In this document: in pieces, positions 1 to 9,106 of the stretch
How the letters are laid out: the number at the start of each line of letters is the position of its first letter
Numbering within the stretch: the stretch's first letter is position 1
Origin: Betaproteobacteria bacterium
Lineage (GTDB): Bacteria; Pseudomonadota; Gammaproteobacteria; Burkholderiales; Rhodocyclaceae
Assembly (NCBI GenBank): GCA_016208415.1
Contig: JACQYB010000013.1
Location: 1 to 46,736, forward strand
Length of the DNA: 46,736 nt
Reading direction: 5' to 3'
Position numbers and translations under genes: made by a program
The notes under the pieces: model-generated
Databases searched by the model: none
What the model was told of the DNA's origin: nothing
What the model saw: only the letters and a program-made list of their open reading frames with translations

Positions 1-83
1 TCGCTCTCCCACTCGGCTCGCTACGATCGCTCAAGTCCGACAGGCTGCTAGCAGGCAGTCAATCAGACCTGGAAGGTTTGGCA

Positions 84-134
84 GGAGCGGGCTTGCCCGC
101 GGTCAGCGGCATCCATCGCGGGCAAGCCCGCTCC
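84..134. repeat. REP-like inverted repeat
   Basis: Two perfect 17-base arms (84-100 and 118-134) face each other across a 17-base spacer. Each arm contains its own small palindrome (GCGGGC, two bases, GCCCGC). This is the layout of repetitive extragenic palindromes. It lies upstream of the cheW promoter. No gene is recognisable in 1-261 apart from this element. Confidence 0.7.
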
Positions 135-261
135 CACATCCATCGGGTTCATTGCCTGCCCGGACCCTGTCGGATTTGGGCGATCTTCAGCGCCAATGAC
201 CGCGCCGCGGACAGCCTGAGCGCCAACCTGCAACTTCTCTGCCTGCGCGGCGCCGGCGGTC

Positions 262-288
262 TCAAGCAGTGCCCGGGCCTGCCGATAT
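262..288 (+). promoter_or_regulatory. Sigma-28 (FliA) promoter of cheW
   Basis: TCAA at 262-265, a 15-base spacer, then GCCGATAT at 281-288. This is close to the enterobacterial FliA consensus TAAA-N15-GCCGATAA. Transcription would begin about 20 bases before the cheW start at 318. Similar boxes recur before other chemotaxis and flagellar genes in the window, which strengthens the call. Confidence 0.7.
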
Positions 289-317
289 TCCCCGTACCAC
301 CCCAACGGAGTACCACC

Positions 318-830
318 ATGTTCCAGACCAGCTCCGCCGCAACGACGGCACACCACGAGGCGCACGGCGACGCCGTGGCTGCGCAGGAGTTCCTGACCTT
401 CACCCTCGGAGCCGAGGAGTACGCGATCGACATCCTCAAGGTCCAGGAAATCCGTGGCTACGACGCGGTCACCACCATCGCCAACACCCCCGAGTTCATC
501 AAGGGCGTCATAAACCTCCGCGGCACCATCGTCCCCATCGTCGATCTGCGGATCAAGTTCGGCGTCGGCAAGGTGGAATACACGCCTTTCACGGTGGTGA
601 TCATCCTCAACGTCGCCGGGCGCGTGGTGGGCATGGTGGTGGATAGCGTCTCCGACGTCATCACCCTGGGGACCAGCCAGATCCGGCCGGCGCCGGAATT
701 CGCCGCCAGTGTCGATACGGCCTACATCGTCGGACTGGGTACGCTGGGCGAACGCATGCTCATCGTGGTGGACATCCAGCAGTTGATGTTCTCCGCCGAC
801 ATGGCGCTGGTGGATGAGCCGGTTCACTGA
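318..830 (+). CDS. cheW: Chemotaxis coupling protein CheW
   Basis: A 170-residue CheW-domain protein that bridges receptors and the CheA kinase in the cytoplasmic signalling array. After a short N-terminal tail the fold begins at [20 protein letters not shown], followed by the typical [15 protein letters not shown] segment and a C-terminal LIVVDIQQL strand. ATG at 318 was chosen because GGAG at 307-310 precedes it and the CheW fold starts soon after. The frame is open further upstream, but that part reads through the REP-like hairpin and promoter and is not protein-like. It is the first gene of a block continuing into the receptor, cheR, cheD and cheB, and probably the only stand-alone CheW here. 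The two CheV proteins could add coupling capacity. Confidence 0.95.
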   Translation: MFQTSSAATTAHHEAHGDAVAAQEFLTFTLGAEEYAIDILKVQEIRGYDAVTTIANTPEFIKGVINLRGTIVPIVDLRIKFGVGKVEYTPFTVVIILNVAGRVVGMVVDSVSDVITLGTSQIRPAPEFAASVDTAYIVGLGTLGERMLIVVDIQQLMFSADMALVDEPVH

Positions 831-875
831 GAGCGCCGGCAACCCCTGTCAGGCAACACGTTCAGGACACTGAAG

Positions 876-3659
876 ATGAATGTAACGAATGCGCTTCTGG
901 CCCCGGGAATCCGCCTGGTGGAACGGCGTTCCTTTTCCCAGAAGATCCTTCTGGTGGGTGCCATCTTCCTCCTGCCGATCGCAATGCTGCTGTACTTCTT
1001 CGCCAGCGCCAACCTGGCCAACATGGACTTCAGCACCAAGGAGCGTCTGGGGGTGCAGGCACTGGGACCGGCGCGCCAGTTGCTGCAGCCGCTGCAGGCC
1101 CATCGCGGCACGGCACAGTTGGTGATTGCCGGCAACAAGGGGGCCGTTGCCAAGCTCGCCGAATTCTCCGCGCAGATCGAAGCGGCGCTGCACAAGGGCG
1201 AGGATCTGGGCAGGCAGATGGGCGGGGACCTGCCGCTCGCCAAGGAGTGGGGGGCCATCAAGGAGCGGTGGGGGGACGTCAAGGCCAGGGCCACCACCGT
1301 CACCGCCAAGGAGAGCTTCGCACTGCACAGCCGCATGATCGCCGAGATCATCGCCTACATCGGCGTCGTGGCGGACCGATCCAACCTCACCCTGGATCCG
1401 GAAATCGATTCCTACTACCTCATGGATGCCGCCACGGTGCGCCTGCCGGCGCTGGCCGAAATCGCCGGCGCAACCCGCGGCCTGGGCGGCGGCATGGCGC
1501 AACGCGAGGCGGTGATGGTGGAGGAGCGCATCTTCCTCGCCACCAACCTGAAGATGCTGGACGAGCACTTCACCGCGTTGCAGGGCGGGGTGGAGAAGGC
1601 TTTCGCTGCCAGCCCGGAGGCGAAGGCCTCCCTCCAGACACCCTTTTCCGAGGGCGGGGCGGCCCTCTCCCGGTTTGCCGCGATGGTGGACAAGGAACTG
1701 GTCCACGCCCCGTCCGTCACCATCGAGCCCGCCGCGTTCTTCGCCAGCGGCTCCGGCGCCGTCAACGGCCTCTATGCGGCCTTCGACGCCACGCTGCCGG
1801 TGCTGGACAAGCTCCTGGAGGCGCGGGTGAGCCGCATGAAGACGCAGCTCGCGCAAGTGATCGCCCTGCTGGTTGTCGCCCTGCTGTCCGTGAGCTACCT
1901 GTTTGTGGCGTTCCGGCGCTCCGTGGTGGCGTCGGTGGCGGCGATTGAAGCAGGCGTCGGGCGCATTGCCCGGGGCGACCTGAGCCGGCCGCTGGCCGTG
2001 ACCTGCCGGGACGAACTGGCCAGCGTGGCGACGGGCCTCAATGACGCCATGAAGCGGGTCAATGCCCTGGTGCAGGCCCAGCAGACGATGGCCACGCAGC
2101 ATGCCGCCGGCTGGATCGACGAACGCATCGACGAGGCCGGCTTCGTCGGCGCCTACGCCGAGGTGGCGCGGCAGGTCAATGCCCTGGCCCGCCAGCACAT
2201 CGACGTCCAGTTCCAGGTGGTGGACATCATGAAACGCTATGGCCAGGGCGACTTCAGCGTCGACATGCCCGACCTGCCGGGCAAGAAGATGATGATCACC
2301 ACGGCGCTGCGCGAGGTGAGGTCGCAACTCCAGTCCATCAACGGCGACATCCGCATGCTCGCCGGCGCCGCGGCCCAGGGCGACTTCACGGTGCGCGGCG
2401 ACCCGTCGCGCTACGACCACACGTACCGCGAGATGGTCGAGACGCTGAACCAGCTCATGGACGCGAGTTCGCTGGGGCTCGACGATGTCGCCCGCGTGCT
2501 CAACGCCCTGGCCCGCGGCGATCTGACCCAGACCATCGACGCGCAGCACCAGGGCACCTTCGGCCAGCTCAAGGACGACACCAACGCCACGGTCTCGCGG
2601 CTGCGCGAGGTGGTGGGTCGGATCAAGGAATCCACCGACGCCATCAACACCGCCTCGGGCGAGATTGCCGCGGGCAACCAGGACCTGTCCAGCCGCACCG
2701 AAGAGCAGGCCAGCAGCCTGCAGGAGGCGGCCAGTTCCATGGAAGAGCTCAACGCCACGGTGCGCCAGAACGCCGACAACGCCCGCCAGGCCAAGGAACT
2801 GGCCGACAACTCCAACGACATCGCCACGCGCGGGGGCGACATGGTCAAGCGCGTCGTGCAGACCATGGGCGCCATCCAGGACTCCAGCAAGAAGATCGCC
2901 GACATCATCGGCGTGATCGACTCCATCGCCTTCCAGACCAACATCCTCGCGCTCAACGCCGCGGTGGAAGCCGCGCGCGCCGGCGAGCAGGGCCGCGGCT
3001 TCGCCGTGGTGGCCTCCGAGGTCAGGAGCCTGGCGCAGAGAAGCGCCCAGGCCGCGCGCGAGATCAAGACCCTGATTGCCGACTCCGTCGACCAGGTCGA
3101 AGGCGGCGCCCGGCTGGTGGGCGAGGCCGGCCAGACCATGGACGAAGTGGTGAGCAGCTTCCAGCGGGTCGCCGCCCTGGTGAGCGAGATTGCCGCGGCC
3201 AGCCGCGAGCAGGCGAGCGGCATCGAACAGGTGACCAAGGCCGTGGGCCAGATGGACGAAGTCACGCAGCAGAACGCCGCGCTGGTGGAGCAGGCCGCCG
3301 CCGCCGCCGAGAGCCTCGAAGACCAGGCGCGCGTGCTGGCCCAGGCGGTGTCGGTGTTCCGCCAGGACCCCGCTGGCGCCCGGGGCTGGGACGGCGTGAC
3401 GGAGCGGCGCGGCCCCGATCGCGCCACCAACGTCGCGCGCCTGCCGGGCAAGCCGGCCGCGCCCGAACGCAGCCCCGCCGCGACCCCGCTGCCCAAGGTG
3501 CGCAAGGCCGCAGGAATCAATGCACAACCTCAATGCCCATTCCCCGGCCGCAGCACGGGAATTCGAATTCACCGCCGCCGATTTCGAGCGCGTCCGCAAG
3601 CTGATCTACGATCACGCGGGGATCTCGCTCGGGCCGGCCAAGTACGACATGGTCTATAG
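876..3659 (+). CDS. Methyl-accepting chemotaxis protein with aberrant C-terminus
   Basis: An inner-membrane chemoreceptor of 927 residues as read. TM1 lies at about residues 24-44, followed by a periplasmic region of about 280 residues, TM2 at about 326-346 and a HAMP domain. Further HAMP-like helical segments ([20 protein letters not shown] and [10 protein letters not shown] motifs) precede a full signalling domain with the hairpin tip [20 protein letters not shown] near residue 690. The helical domain ends at about residue 830 in AVSVFRQD. The frame then runs through a low-complexity linker and 140 bases into cheR, giving an Arg-rich tail ([20 protein letters not shown]) that is a cheR shadow. 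No CheR-docking pentapeptide (NWETF/WEEF type) is visible, so the original stop has probably been lost. Ligand unknown. Confidence 0.9.
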   Translation: MNVTNALLAPGIRLVERRSFSQKILLVGAIFLLPIAMLLYFFASANLANMDFSTKERLGVQALGPARQLLQPLQAHRGTAQLVIAGNKGAVAKLAEFSAQIEAALHKGEDLGRQMGGDLPLAKEWGAIKERWGDVKARATTVTAKESFALHSRMIAEIIAYIGVVADRSNLTLDPEIDSYYLMDAATVRLPALAEIAGATRGLGGGMAQREAVMVEERIFLATNLKMLDEHFTALQGGVEKAFAASPEAKASLQTPFSEGGAALSRFAAMVDKELVHAPSVTIEPAAFFASGSGAVNGLYAAFDATLPVLDKLLEARVSRMKTQLAQVIALLVVALLSVSYLFVAFRRSVVASVAAIEAGVGRIARGDLSRPLAVTCRDELASVATGLNDAMKRVNALVQAQQTMATQHAAGWIDERIDEAGFVGAYAEVARQVNALARQHIDVQFQVVDIMKRYGQGDFSVDMPDLPGKKMMITTALREVRSQLQSINGDIRMLAGAAAQGDFTVRGDPSRYDHTYREMVETLNQLMDASSLGLDDVARVLNALARGDLTQTIDAQHQGTFGQLKDDTNATVSRLREVVGRIKESTDAINTASGEIAAGNQDLSSRTEEQASSLQEAASSMEELNATVRQNADNARQAKELADNSNDIATRGGDMVKRVVQTMGAIQDSSKKIADIIGVIDSIAFQTNILALNAAVEAARAGEQGRGFAVVASEVRSLAQRSAQAAREIKTLIADSVDQVEGGARLVGEAGQTMDEVVSSFQRVAALVSEIAAASREQASGIEQVTKAVGQMDEVTQQNAALVEQAAAAAESLEDQARVLAQAVSVFRQDPAGARGWDGVTERRGPDRATNVARLPGKPAAPERSPAATPLPKVRKAAGINAQPQCPFPGRSTGIRIHRRRFRARPQADLRSRGDLARAGQVRHGL

Positions 3660-4386
3660 CCGGCTGGCGCGCCGGCTGCGCGCTACCGGAGACACCAGCT
3701 TCAGCGCCTATCTGCAGCGCCTGCAACGTGGCGATGACAAGGAATGGGAAACCTTCGTCAATTCGCTCACCACGAATCTCACGGCCTTCTTTCGCGAGGC
3801 CCATCACTTCGACATTCTCGCCGAGCAACTGCGAGGCATCGGCGAGCGACGCCCGATACGCATCTGGTGCAGCGCCGCGTCCACCGGGGAGGAACCTTAC
3901 TCGCTGGCCATGACGCTGGTGGAGGTGTTCGGCAGCTTCGCGCCCAAGGCCGAGATCGTCGCCTCGGATCTGGACACCAACGTGCTGGCCCAGGGGCAGC
4001 GGGGCATCTACGCCGCTGACCGTGTGGTCAAGCTCTCGCAGCAAAGGCTGCAGCGATTCTTCCTGCGGGGGACGGGCCAGCAGGAAGGTTATGTGCGGGT
4101 TCGTCCCGAACTCGCGCGACTCATCACCTGGCAGCGCATCAATCTGCTGGACAGGAGCTGGCCGATCCAGGGGGGGCTGGACGCCATTTTCTGCCGCAAC
4201 GTCATGATCTACTTCGACAAGCCGACGCAGTACGGCGTGCTGAAGAAGATGGTGCCGCTGATGCGGGAGGACGGCCGGTTCTACGCCGGCCATTCGGAAA
4301 GTTTCATGCACGCAGCGGATCTCATCCGCCCGTTGGGGAAGACGGTATATGCACGCGCAGAAAACACGAACAAACAGGCCTCATGA
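3520..4386 (+). CDS. cheR: Chemotaxis protein methyltransferase CheR
   Basis: A 288-residue S-adenosylmethionine-dependent methyltransferase that methylates glutamates on chemoreceptors. The N-terminal helical domain ([17 protein letters not shown] ... [10 protein letters not shown], then [10 protein letters not shown]) is followed by the SAM site [17 protein letters not shown] near residue 110, the conserved [15 protein letters not shown] segment near 220 and the [10 protein letters not shown] motif. ATG at 3520 has only a weak GGA upstream but keeps the family N-terminus. The start lies inside the receptor frame (140-base overlap), and the 3' end overlaps cheD by 38 bases, so translation is probably coupled. 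Confidence 0.95.
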   Translation: MHNLNAHSPAAAREFEFTAADFERVRKLIYDHAGISLGPAKYDMVYSRLARRLRATGDTSFSAYLQRLQRGDDKEWETFVNSLTTNLTAFFREAHHFDILAEQLRGIGERRPIRIWCSAASTGEEPYSLAMTLVEVFGSFAPKAEIVASDLDTNVLAQGQRGIYAADRVVKLSQQRLQRFFLRGTGQQEGYVRVRPELARLITWQRINLLDRSWPIQGGLDAIFCRNVMIYFDKPTQYGVLKKMVPLMREDGRFYAGHSESFMHAADLIRPLGKTVYARAENTNKQAS

Positions 4387-5008
4387 ACATGCGTCCAGGG
4401 GTGTGGCGCCGGAGTGGGAAGAGCATCTCGCCACCAACACCTATTTCGACCGCCATTTCGAACGCGAGGCGGTCAAGCTGCTGCCGGGCGAGTACTACGC
4501 CACCACCCGCGACCTGGTGCTGGTCACCGTGCTCGGTTCCTGCGTGGCGGCATGCCTGCGTGACCGGGAACGGGGCATCGGCGGCATGAACCACTTCATG
4601 CTGCCCGACGGCGGCAGCCGGGACTCGGCCACGGGCTCGGCGCGCTACGGTGTCTACGCCATGGAGATCCTGGTGAACCACCTGCTGAAGATGGGCGCCA
4701 GCCGGACCCATCTCGAAGCGAAGGTATTCGGCGGCGGCCAGGTCATGTCCGGGGTCACGGCCACACCGGTGGGCGATCGCAACGCTGCCTTCGTCCTCGA
4801 TTACCTGGCCACGGAGGGGATTGCCGTGGCGGCCCAGGACCTGCTCGACGTCTATCCGCGCAAGGTCTACTTCTTCCCGTCCACAGGGCGGGTCATGGTC
4901 AAGAAGCTGGTGCGGGTGCACAACGACACCGTCTCCCGGCGCGAACAGGAATACCGTTCCCGGCTCCGGGACGCCGATGGCGGCGGGGCGGTGGAGCTAT
5001 TCACTTAA
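4349..5008 (+). CDS. cheD: Chemoreceptor glutamine deamidase CheD
   Basis: CheD deamidates specific glutamines on chemoreceptors and can modulate CheY-P turnover through CheC in other bacteria. The 219-residue product has the catalytic cysteine in LGSCVAACL and the histidine in GGMNHFMLPDG, followed by RYGVYAME and the KVFGGGQVM segment. ATG at 4349 overlaps cheR. A GTG at 4403 (VAPEWEEH) is an alternative start that would leave the catalytic domain intact. It lies between cheR and cheB, the usual place in betaproteobacteria. Confidence 0.93.
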   Translation: MHAQKTRTNRPHEHASRGVAPEWEEHLATNTYFDRHFEREAVKLLPGEYYATTRDLVLVTVLGSCVAACLRDRERGIGGMNHFMLPDGGSRDSATGSARYGVYAMEILVNHLLKMGASRTHLEAKVFGGGQVMSGVTATPVGDRNAAFVLDYLATEGIAVAAQDLLDVYPRKVYFFPSTGRVMVKKLVRVHNDTVSRREQEYRSRLRDADGGGAVELFT

Positions 5009-5014
5009 GGAGGA

Positions 5015-6124
5015 ATGGCCGGCGGCCATTGCGAGATCATGTCCATCAAGGTTCTGGTGATCGACGATTCGGCGCTCATGCGCGCCCTGCTCACGGAGAT
5101 GATCAACACCGCCCCCGACCTCGAGGTGGTGGGGGGCGCGCCGGACCCCCTCGTGGCGCGGGAGATGATCAAGGCGCTCAACCCCGACGTGCTCACGCTG
5201 GACGTGGAAATGCCGAAGATGGACGGCCTGGATTTCCTCGAACGCCTGATGCGGCTGCGGCCCATGCCCACCATCATGGTGTCCTCGCTGACCGAGCGCG
5301 GCTCGGAAGTCACCCTCAGGGCGCTGGAACTGGGCGCGGTGGACTTCGTCACCAAGCCGCGCAGCGACTTTGCCGGCGCCATGCAGCGCTATGCGGAGGA
5401 GATCTGCGAGAAGATCCGCACCGCCTTCGGCGCGCGGCTTAGGCCAAGCTTCCAGGCCGCCTCCGCGGCGGTGGAGCCGGCGCGCGGTGCTTCGTCCATC
5501 ACGCCGGCGCGGGCGCATTCCGGCGCGCTGGCGGGGGCGAGCGACCACCTGCTCTTCATCGGCGCCTCCACCGGCGGCACCGAGGCCATCAAGGACGTGC
5601 TCATGGGGCTGCCGCCGGACTGCCCCGGCATCCTCATGGTGCAGCACATGCCGGAAATGTTCACCGGCTCCTTCGCCAAGCGCCTGGACCGCATTTGCGG
5701 GCTGCAGGTGAAGGAAGCGGAACACGGCGAGCGGGTGCAGCCAGGATGCGCCTACCTCGCGCCGGGGCATTCCCACCTGCGGGTGCGCCGCAGCGCCGCC
5801 GACTATGTCTGCGAACTGGACACCGCGGAGCCCCTCAATCGCCATCGTCCCGCGGTGGACGTGCTGTTCCGCTCGGCCGCCCAGCAGGTGCGCGACAAGG
5901 CCATCGGCGTGCTGCTCACCGGCATGGGCAAGGACGGCGCCCAGGGCATGCTGGAGATGCGCCGAGCCGGGGCCTGGACCCTCGCCCAGGACGAAGCATC
6001 CTGCGTGGTCTGGGGCATGCCGCGGGAAGCCGTGGCGGTGGGCGCGGCGGTGGAGGTTGCGCCGCTGGTCGACGTCGCCGCCCGCGTGCTGCAGCGCCTT
6101 GCGCTGGGCGCGCGCAACCTGTAG
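5015..6124 (+). CDS. cheB: Chemotaxis glutamate methylesterase CheB
   Basis: A response-regulator methylesterase that removes receptor methyl groups. The N-terminal receiver domain ([11 protein letters not shown], phospho-acceptor in [11 protein letters not shown], lysine in DFVTKPR) is joined by a variable linker to the CheB esterase domain. The catalytic triad is recognisable as Ser in [10 protein letters not shown], His in MVQHMPEMF and Asp in [12 protein letters not shown]. The start is uncertain. ATG 5015 sits one base after the strong AAGGAGG at 5007-5013, too close for normal use. ATG 5039 ([10 protein letters not shown]) fits family N-termini but lies 25 bases from that site. A short hairpin (TGGCC/GGCCA, 5016-5028) between them could shorten the effective spacing. 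Confidence 0.95.
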   Translation: MAGGHCEIMSIKVLVIDDSALMRALLTEMINTAPDLEVVGGAPDPLVAREMIKALNPDVLTLDVEMPKMDGLDFLERLMRLRPMPTIMVSSLTERGSEVTLRALELGAVDFVTKPRSDFAGAMQRYAEEICEKIRTAFGARLRPSFQAASAAVEPARGASSITPARAHSGALAGASDHLLFIGASTGGTEAIKDVLMGLPPDCPGILMVQHMPEMFTGSFAKRLDRICGLQVKEAEHGERVQPGCAYLAPGHSHLRVRRSAADYVCELDTAEPLNRHRPAVDVLFRSAAQQVRDKAIGVLLTGMGKDGAQGMLEMRRAGAWTLAQDEASCVVWGMPREAVAVGAAVEVAPLVDVAARVLQRLALGARNL

Positions 6125-6140
6125 GGCGTGATGACTGCAC

Positions 6141-6167
6141 TAAAGTTCGGCCGTGCCGGGACGTAAG
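6141..6167 (+). promoter_or_regulatory. Sigma-28 (FliA) promoter of the STAS gene
   Basis: TAAAGTT begins at 6141. TAAA is followed by a 15-base spacer and GACGTAAG at 6160-6167, close to the GCCGTAA(A/C) boxes found before cheV and the small receptor. It lies in the gap between cheB and the STAS gene, so the STAS gene can be transcribed with the flagellar regulon independently of cheB. Confidence 0.65.
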
Positions 6168-6206
6168 AGACTCCAACCACATTTGTCCAGTACAGACGAG
6201 GAGAAC

Positions 6207-6512
6207 ATGGAAGCCACAGTTTCGGCATACGATGGACGGGCAGTGATTCGCCTGAACGGCCGCTTCGATTTCAGCGCCCACCGGGAATTTCGCAGTGCGG
6301 TGGACGAGGTTCTGCGCGGCAGGAGCGTCAGCCAGATCGAGGTGGATCTCGGCAAGGTCGCCTATCTGGACAGCTCCGCGCTGGGGATGCTGTTGATGCT
6401 TCGCGACAAGGCGCGCGGCAACAACTGCGCTGTGGCGCTGGCCAACTGCGGCGGCAGTGTCCGGCAGGTGCTGGAAATCGCCAACTTCAGCAAGCTGTTC
6501 CCGATTTCCTGA
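6207..6512 (+). CDS. STAS-domain protein (anti-sigma factor antagonist family)
   Basis: A 101-residue single STAS domain. The core segment VAYLDSSALGMLLMLRDKA carries the serine that partner-switching kinases phosphorylate in SpoIIAA/RsbV-type antagonists. The N-terminus (AVIRLNGRFDFSAHREF) is typical of gammaproteobacterial and betaproteobacterial STAS proteins linked to surface attachment and motility control. ATG at 6207 is preceded by GAGGAG (6198-6203). No anti-sigma kinase or phosphatase partner lies in the window, so its target is unknown. A FliA-type promoter in front and a terminator behind make it a single-gene unit at the end of the first chemotaxis block. Confidence 0.9.
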   Translation: MEATVSAYDGRAVIRLNGRFDFSAHREFRSAVDEVLRGRSVSQIEVDLGKVAYLDSSALGMLLMLRDKARGNNCAVALANCGGSVRQVLEIANFSKLFPIS

Positions 6513-6546
6513 GGTCGCAGCCGCCCAGGCTGCATTCCGGTCTTCA

Positions 6547-6586
6547 CGCGGCGGCCATCCGGAGGGATGGCCGCCGCGTTCCGTTT
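6547..6586 (+). terminator. Rho-independent terminator after the STAS gene
   Basis: A perfect 14-bp stem (6547-6560 with 6565-6578) closes a GGAG loop and is followed by TTCCGTTT. It marks the end of the first chemotaxis block and the left edge of the accessory region. Confidence 0.85.
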
Positions 6587-6664
6587 CAGAAATGTTACTG
6601 CAAGACCAGCCTGCTACATCCGCACACCTGAGATAGCAGCAAGACATCACAATCGGTTGTGGGA

Positions 6665-7372
6665 TCACAGGTTCTGGCGATTCAGCCATGCGACAAAGCT
6701 CTTCCGGGCCTGTGCGACGAGCGTCGCCCCGAACCGGCGGGTGTCGTCGCGCAACTGCGGGACCGTAACCCTCGCTGTGGCGGCAATTTCGCACGCGTGC
6801 CCGACCAGCCAACGTTCGATCCCATCCGGATCGACTTCAGGGTGGCACTGGAAGGCAAGGCAATGCTCCCCGAAAGAGTAAATCTGCTGCGCGCACTCCG
6901 GGGTCGAGGCGAGAAGCTCCGCTCCCTTCGGAAGATCGAACGTGTCGCCGTGCCAATGCAGCATCGAGGTTTCTGACCCGCCAAGTTCGACGACGACCGA
7001 GGATTCGCCGGGGGAGGTCAGCTGCAGAGGTTTCCAGCCCAGTTCCTTGACGGGACCCGCGAAAACGCGCGCACCGAGCGCTTTCGCGATAAGTTGCGAA
7101 CCGAGACAAATGCCAAGCACCGGGCGATTCGTACTCAGCCGCCGTTCGGCCAACGCGATCTCGTCGGTGAGAAACGGGTACTTGCCTTCTTCGTACACAC
7201 CGATCGGCCCGCCGAGGAAAACCACCAGGTCCGGCGTCGTGACGTCGACATTGCGCAGATCGAAGAGAGGCGCATCCAGGTAACTCACGCGATGCCCACG
7301 CTCGGCAAGAACGCTCCCGAGCGTTCCGCAGTCTTCAAAATGAACGTGGCGCACAGCAATCACGTGACCCAT
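6665..7372 (-). CDS. Class I glutamine amidotransferase-like protein
   Basis: A 235-residue GuaA-type glutamine amidotransferase domain standing alone. The nucleophile elbow LGICLGSQLIAKALG supplies the catalytic cysteine, with QCHPEVDPDG the His/Glu pair, and DLVVFLGGPIGVYE forms the oxyanion region. Such free-standing proteins hydrolyse glutamine or gamma-glutamyl compounds, and their substrate is rarely known. It is not PdxT, which has a different motif pattern and is shorter. It lies 80 bases downstream of the MocR gene on the same strand and could be co-transcribed with it. Confidence 0.88.
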   Translation of the reverse strand: MGHVIAVRHVHFEDCGTLGSVLAERGHRVSYLDAPLFDLRNVDVTTPDLVVFLGGPIGVYEEGKYPFLTDEIALAERRLSTNRPVLGICLGSQLIAKALGARVFAGPVKELGWKPLQLTSPGESSVVVELGGSETSMLHWHGDTFDLPKGAELLASTPECAQQIYSFGEHCLAFQCHPEVDPDGIERWLVGHACEIAATARVTVPQLRDDTRRFGATLVAQARKSFVAWLNRQNL

Positions 7373-7452
7373 ATTGCATCCCCTTCCGCAAGCAAGCGGG
7401 TGTTCCCGCTCCGTTTCGCCATCTCACGCCTCCGCGAGGCATCGATACCCGC

Positions 7453-8955
7453 TCAGTAAGTTGCTACAGGAAGTGCCGGGCTCGCTGGCAGGCCTGCCAG
7501 TGCGTCGGCAATGCGCTGGATGCCGGCACGGATCTGGTACTCATCGAGGGAAGAGAAACCGAGGACGACGGTGCGTCCGCTGTAGTCGCACCCACCATAG
7601 TCATAGGCCGCTCCCGAGCCGAGTGAGTAAATGCCCACGCCTTGCCGAAGCGCCAGATTCTGTAGCTCGGACGCGCTGGGGTAATGCTCTGGCAGGTGCC
7701 AGGCGAGATGCATGCCGCTCTCCAGCCCGGAGAGGCGCACGTCGCCGAAGTGCCGCCGCAATTCCTCCACCAGGCAATCGCGTCGCTCGCTGTAGAGATG
7801 GCGGATGCGGCGCAGATGGTTGGCGTAGCATCCGCTGCGGATGAATTCCCCCATCACCGCCTGGTCCAGCCAGGGATGGCCATTGTCGAGCAGCGCCTTG
7901 ACGGTGCGCGCCGCCTGCGCCAGCGCCTTCGGCACCACGAGATAGCCGAGGCGCAATCCCGCGCCGATGGACTTGGAGAAGGTGCCGAGATACATCACGC
8001 AGCCGTGCTCATCCAGCCCCATGAGCGCCGTGAGCGGCGAGCCGCGGTAGCGGAAGTCGGAATCGTAGTCGTCCTCGACTATGTAAGCACCGCAACGCCG
8101 CGCCCAGTCGATCAGCTTGAGCCGTCGTTCGAGTGAAAGCGTGAAGCCCATGGGGTACTGATGCGAGGGGGTGACGTACACGAGCATCACGCCGTCCTTC
8201 GGCAATTGCTCGACGTTCAGTCCCGCCTCGTTCACCGGCACCGGCACCAGCTTGGCGCAATAGCTTTCGAAGAGAAACGCGGCACCCTGGTAGCACGGGT
8301 TCTCCGTGGCGACCAACGTCCCGTCCCTCACGAACAGCCGCGCCACCAGGTTCAACCCTTCCTGTGAGCCCGCGGTGATGATCACCTGCTCGGGCGAGAC
8401 GCTGATCCCGCGCGCCGCTCCCAGATGCTCAGCAATCGCTTCTCGCAGCTCGGGCAGTCCGCCCGGGTCGCGGTACTCGGTAAGGCGAGCGCCTGCAGTG
8501 GCGAGCGCCTTGTTGATGAGGCGACGCCAGGTCTTGATCGGGAAGGAATGCGGGTCGGGCCGGCCGAGCCAGAAATCGAAGGCGAGACGTCGGGCACTCA
8601 CCACGGCCTGGGCCCGACCGAGAAACGGAATCGCGAGGCAGCCGGAGGTTTCGACTTGGTCTGGCGACGGAGTGGCAACCGGACGGGATGCGGCAAGGCA
8701 GGTTTCGGGCAGGTCGAAGCTCACGTAGGTGCCTATCGCTTCGCGCGCTTGGAGGTAGCCTTCCGCAATCAAGCGGTCATAAACAAGGAGGACGGTGTTG
8801 CGCGACGCGCCGAGTTGCTCGGCCAGCGCGCGGCTGGCCGGGACAGGCGTGCCCGGTTTCAGCCTCCCGCCAAGGATGAGGCGGCGAAACTGCTCGAAGA
8901 TCTGGCCTTGCAGCGACTGGCGGCTACCGTGATCGAGCTCGATGGGAATTTCCAT
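7453..8955 (-). CDS. MocR-family (GntR/aminotransferase fusion) transcriptional regulator
   Basis: A 500-residue PLP-dependent regulator. The N-terminal GntR winged helix (SLQGQIFEQFRRLILGGRLKPG, VPASRALAEQLGASRNTVLLVYDRLIAEGY) is linked to a fold-type I aminotransferase domain with VEDDYDSDFRY and the PLP lysine segment GTFSKSIGAGLRLGY. ATG at 8955 was chosen because a GGAGG-rich ribosome site lies directly upstream. The longer open frame has an unrelated N-terminus. Family members such as PdxR, GabR and TauR sense PLP adducts of amines. The neighbouring amidotransferase-like gene is the only obvious target. Confidence 0.92.
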   Translation of the reverse strand: MEIPIELDHGSRQSLQGQIFEQFRRLILGGRLKPGTPVPASRALAEQLGASRNTVLLVYDRLIAEGYLQAREAIGTYVSFDLPETCLAASRPVATPSPDQVETSGCLAIPFLGRAQAVVSARRLAFDFWLGRPDPHSFPIKTWRRLINKALATAGARLTEYRDPGGLPELREAIAEHLGAARGISVSPEQVIITAGSQEGLNLVARLFVRDGTLVATENPCYQGAAFLFESYCAKLVPVPVNEAGLNVEQLPKDGVMLVYVTPSHQYPMGFTLSLERRLKLIDWARRCGAYIVEDDYDSDFRYRGSPLTALMGLDEHGCVMYLGTFSKSIGAGLRLGYLVVPKALAQAARTVKALLDNGHPWLDQAVMGEFIRSGCYANHLRRIRHLYSERRDCLVEELRRHFGDVRLSGLESGMHLAWHLPEHYPSASELQNLALRQGVGIYSLGSGAAYDYGGCDYSGRTVVLGFSSLDEYQIRAGIQRIADALAGLPASPALPVATY

Positions 8956-8993
8956 GGCCCCTCCTCCCAGCGCACTTTTGCTCTGGTTTCTGG

Positions 8994-9036
8994 TTCCATG
9001 ATAGAACGCGAATTGCAAAATTCCATAGTGCCAGAA
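8994..9036. promoter_or_regulatory. Candidate MocR operator repeats
   Basis: Two similar direct elements, TTCCATGATAGAA (8994-9006) and TTCCATAGTGCCAGAA (9021-9036), lie 27 bases apart just upstream of the MocR start. Direct repeats of this kind are used by PdxR/GabR-type regulators. The match is by pattern only. Confidence 0.35.
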
Positions 9037-9106
9037 TGGACTCGCATTCAGGTACCAGTGGGAGGGTGGCAAATCGGGGTGCGAGGATACTGCTGCAGTA
9101 GCGTAC

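Noticed and set aside
849-3599. Very long open frame opposite the first receptor, and similar long minus-strand frames opposite cheV, cheA, flhA and flhF
   Set aside because: They are antisense shadows caused by high GC content: composition is His/Gly/Ala/Arg-rich without domains, while the opposite strand encodes clear families.
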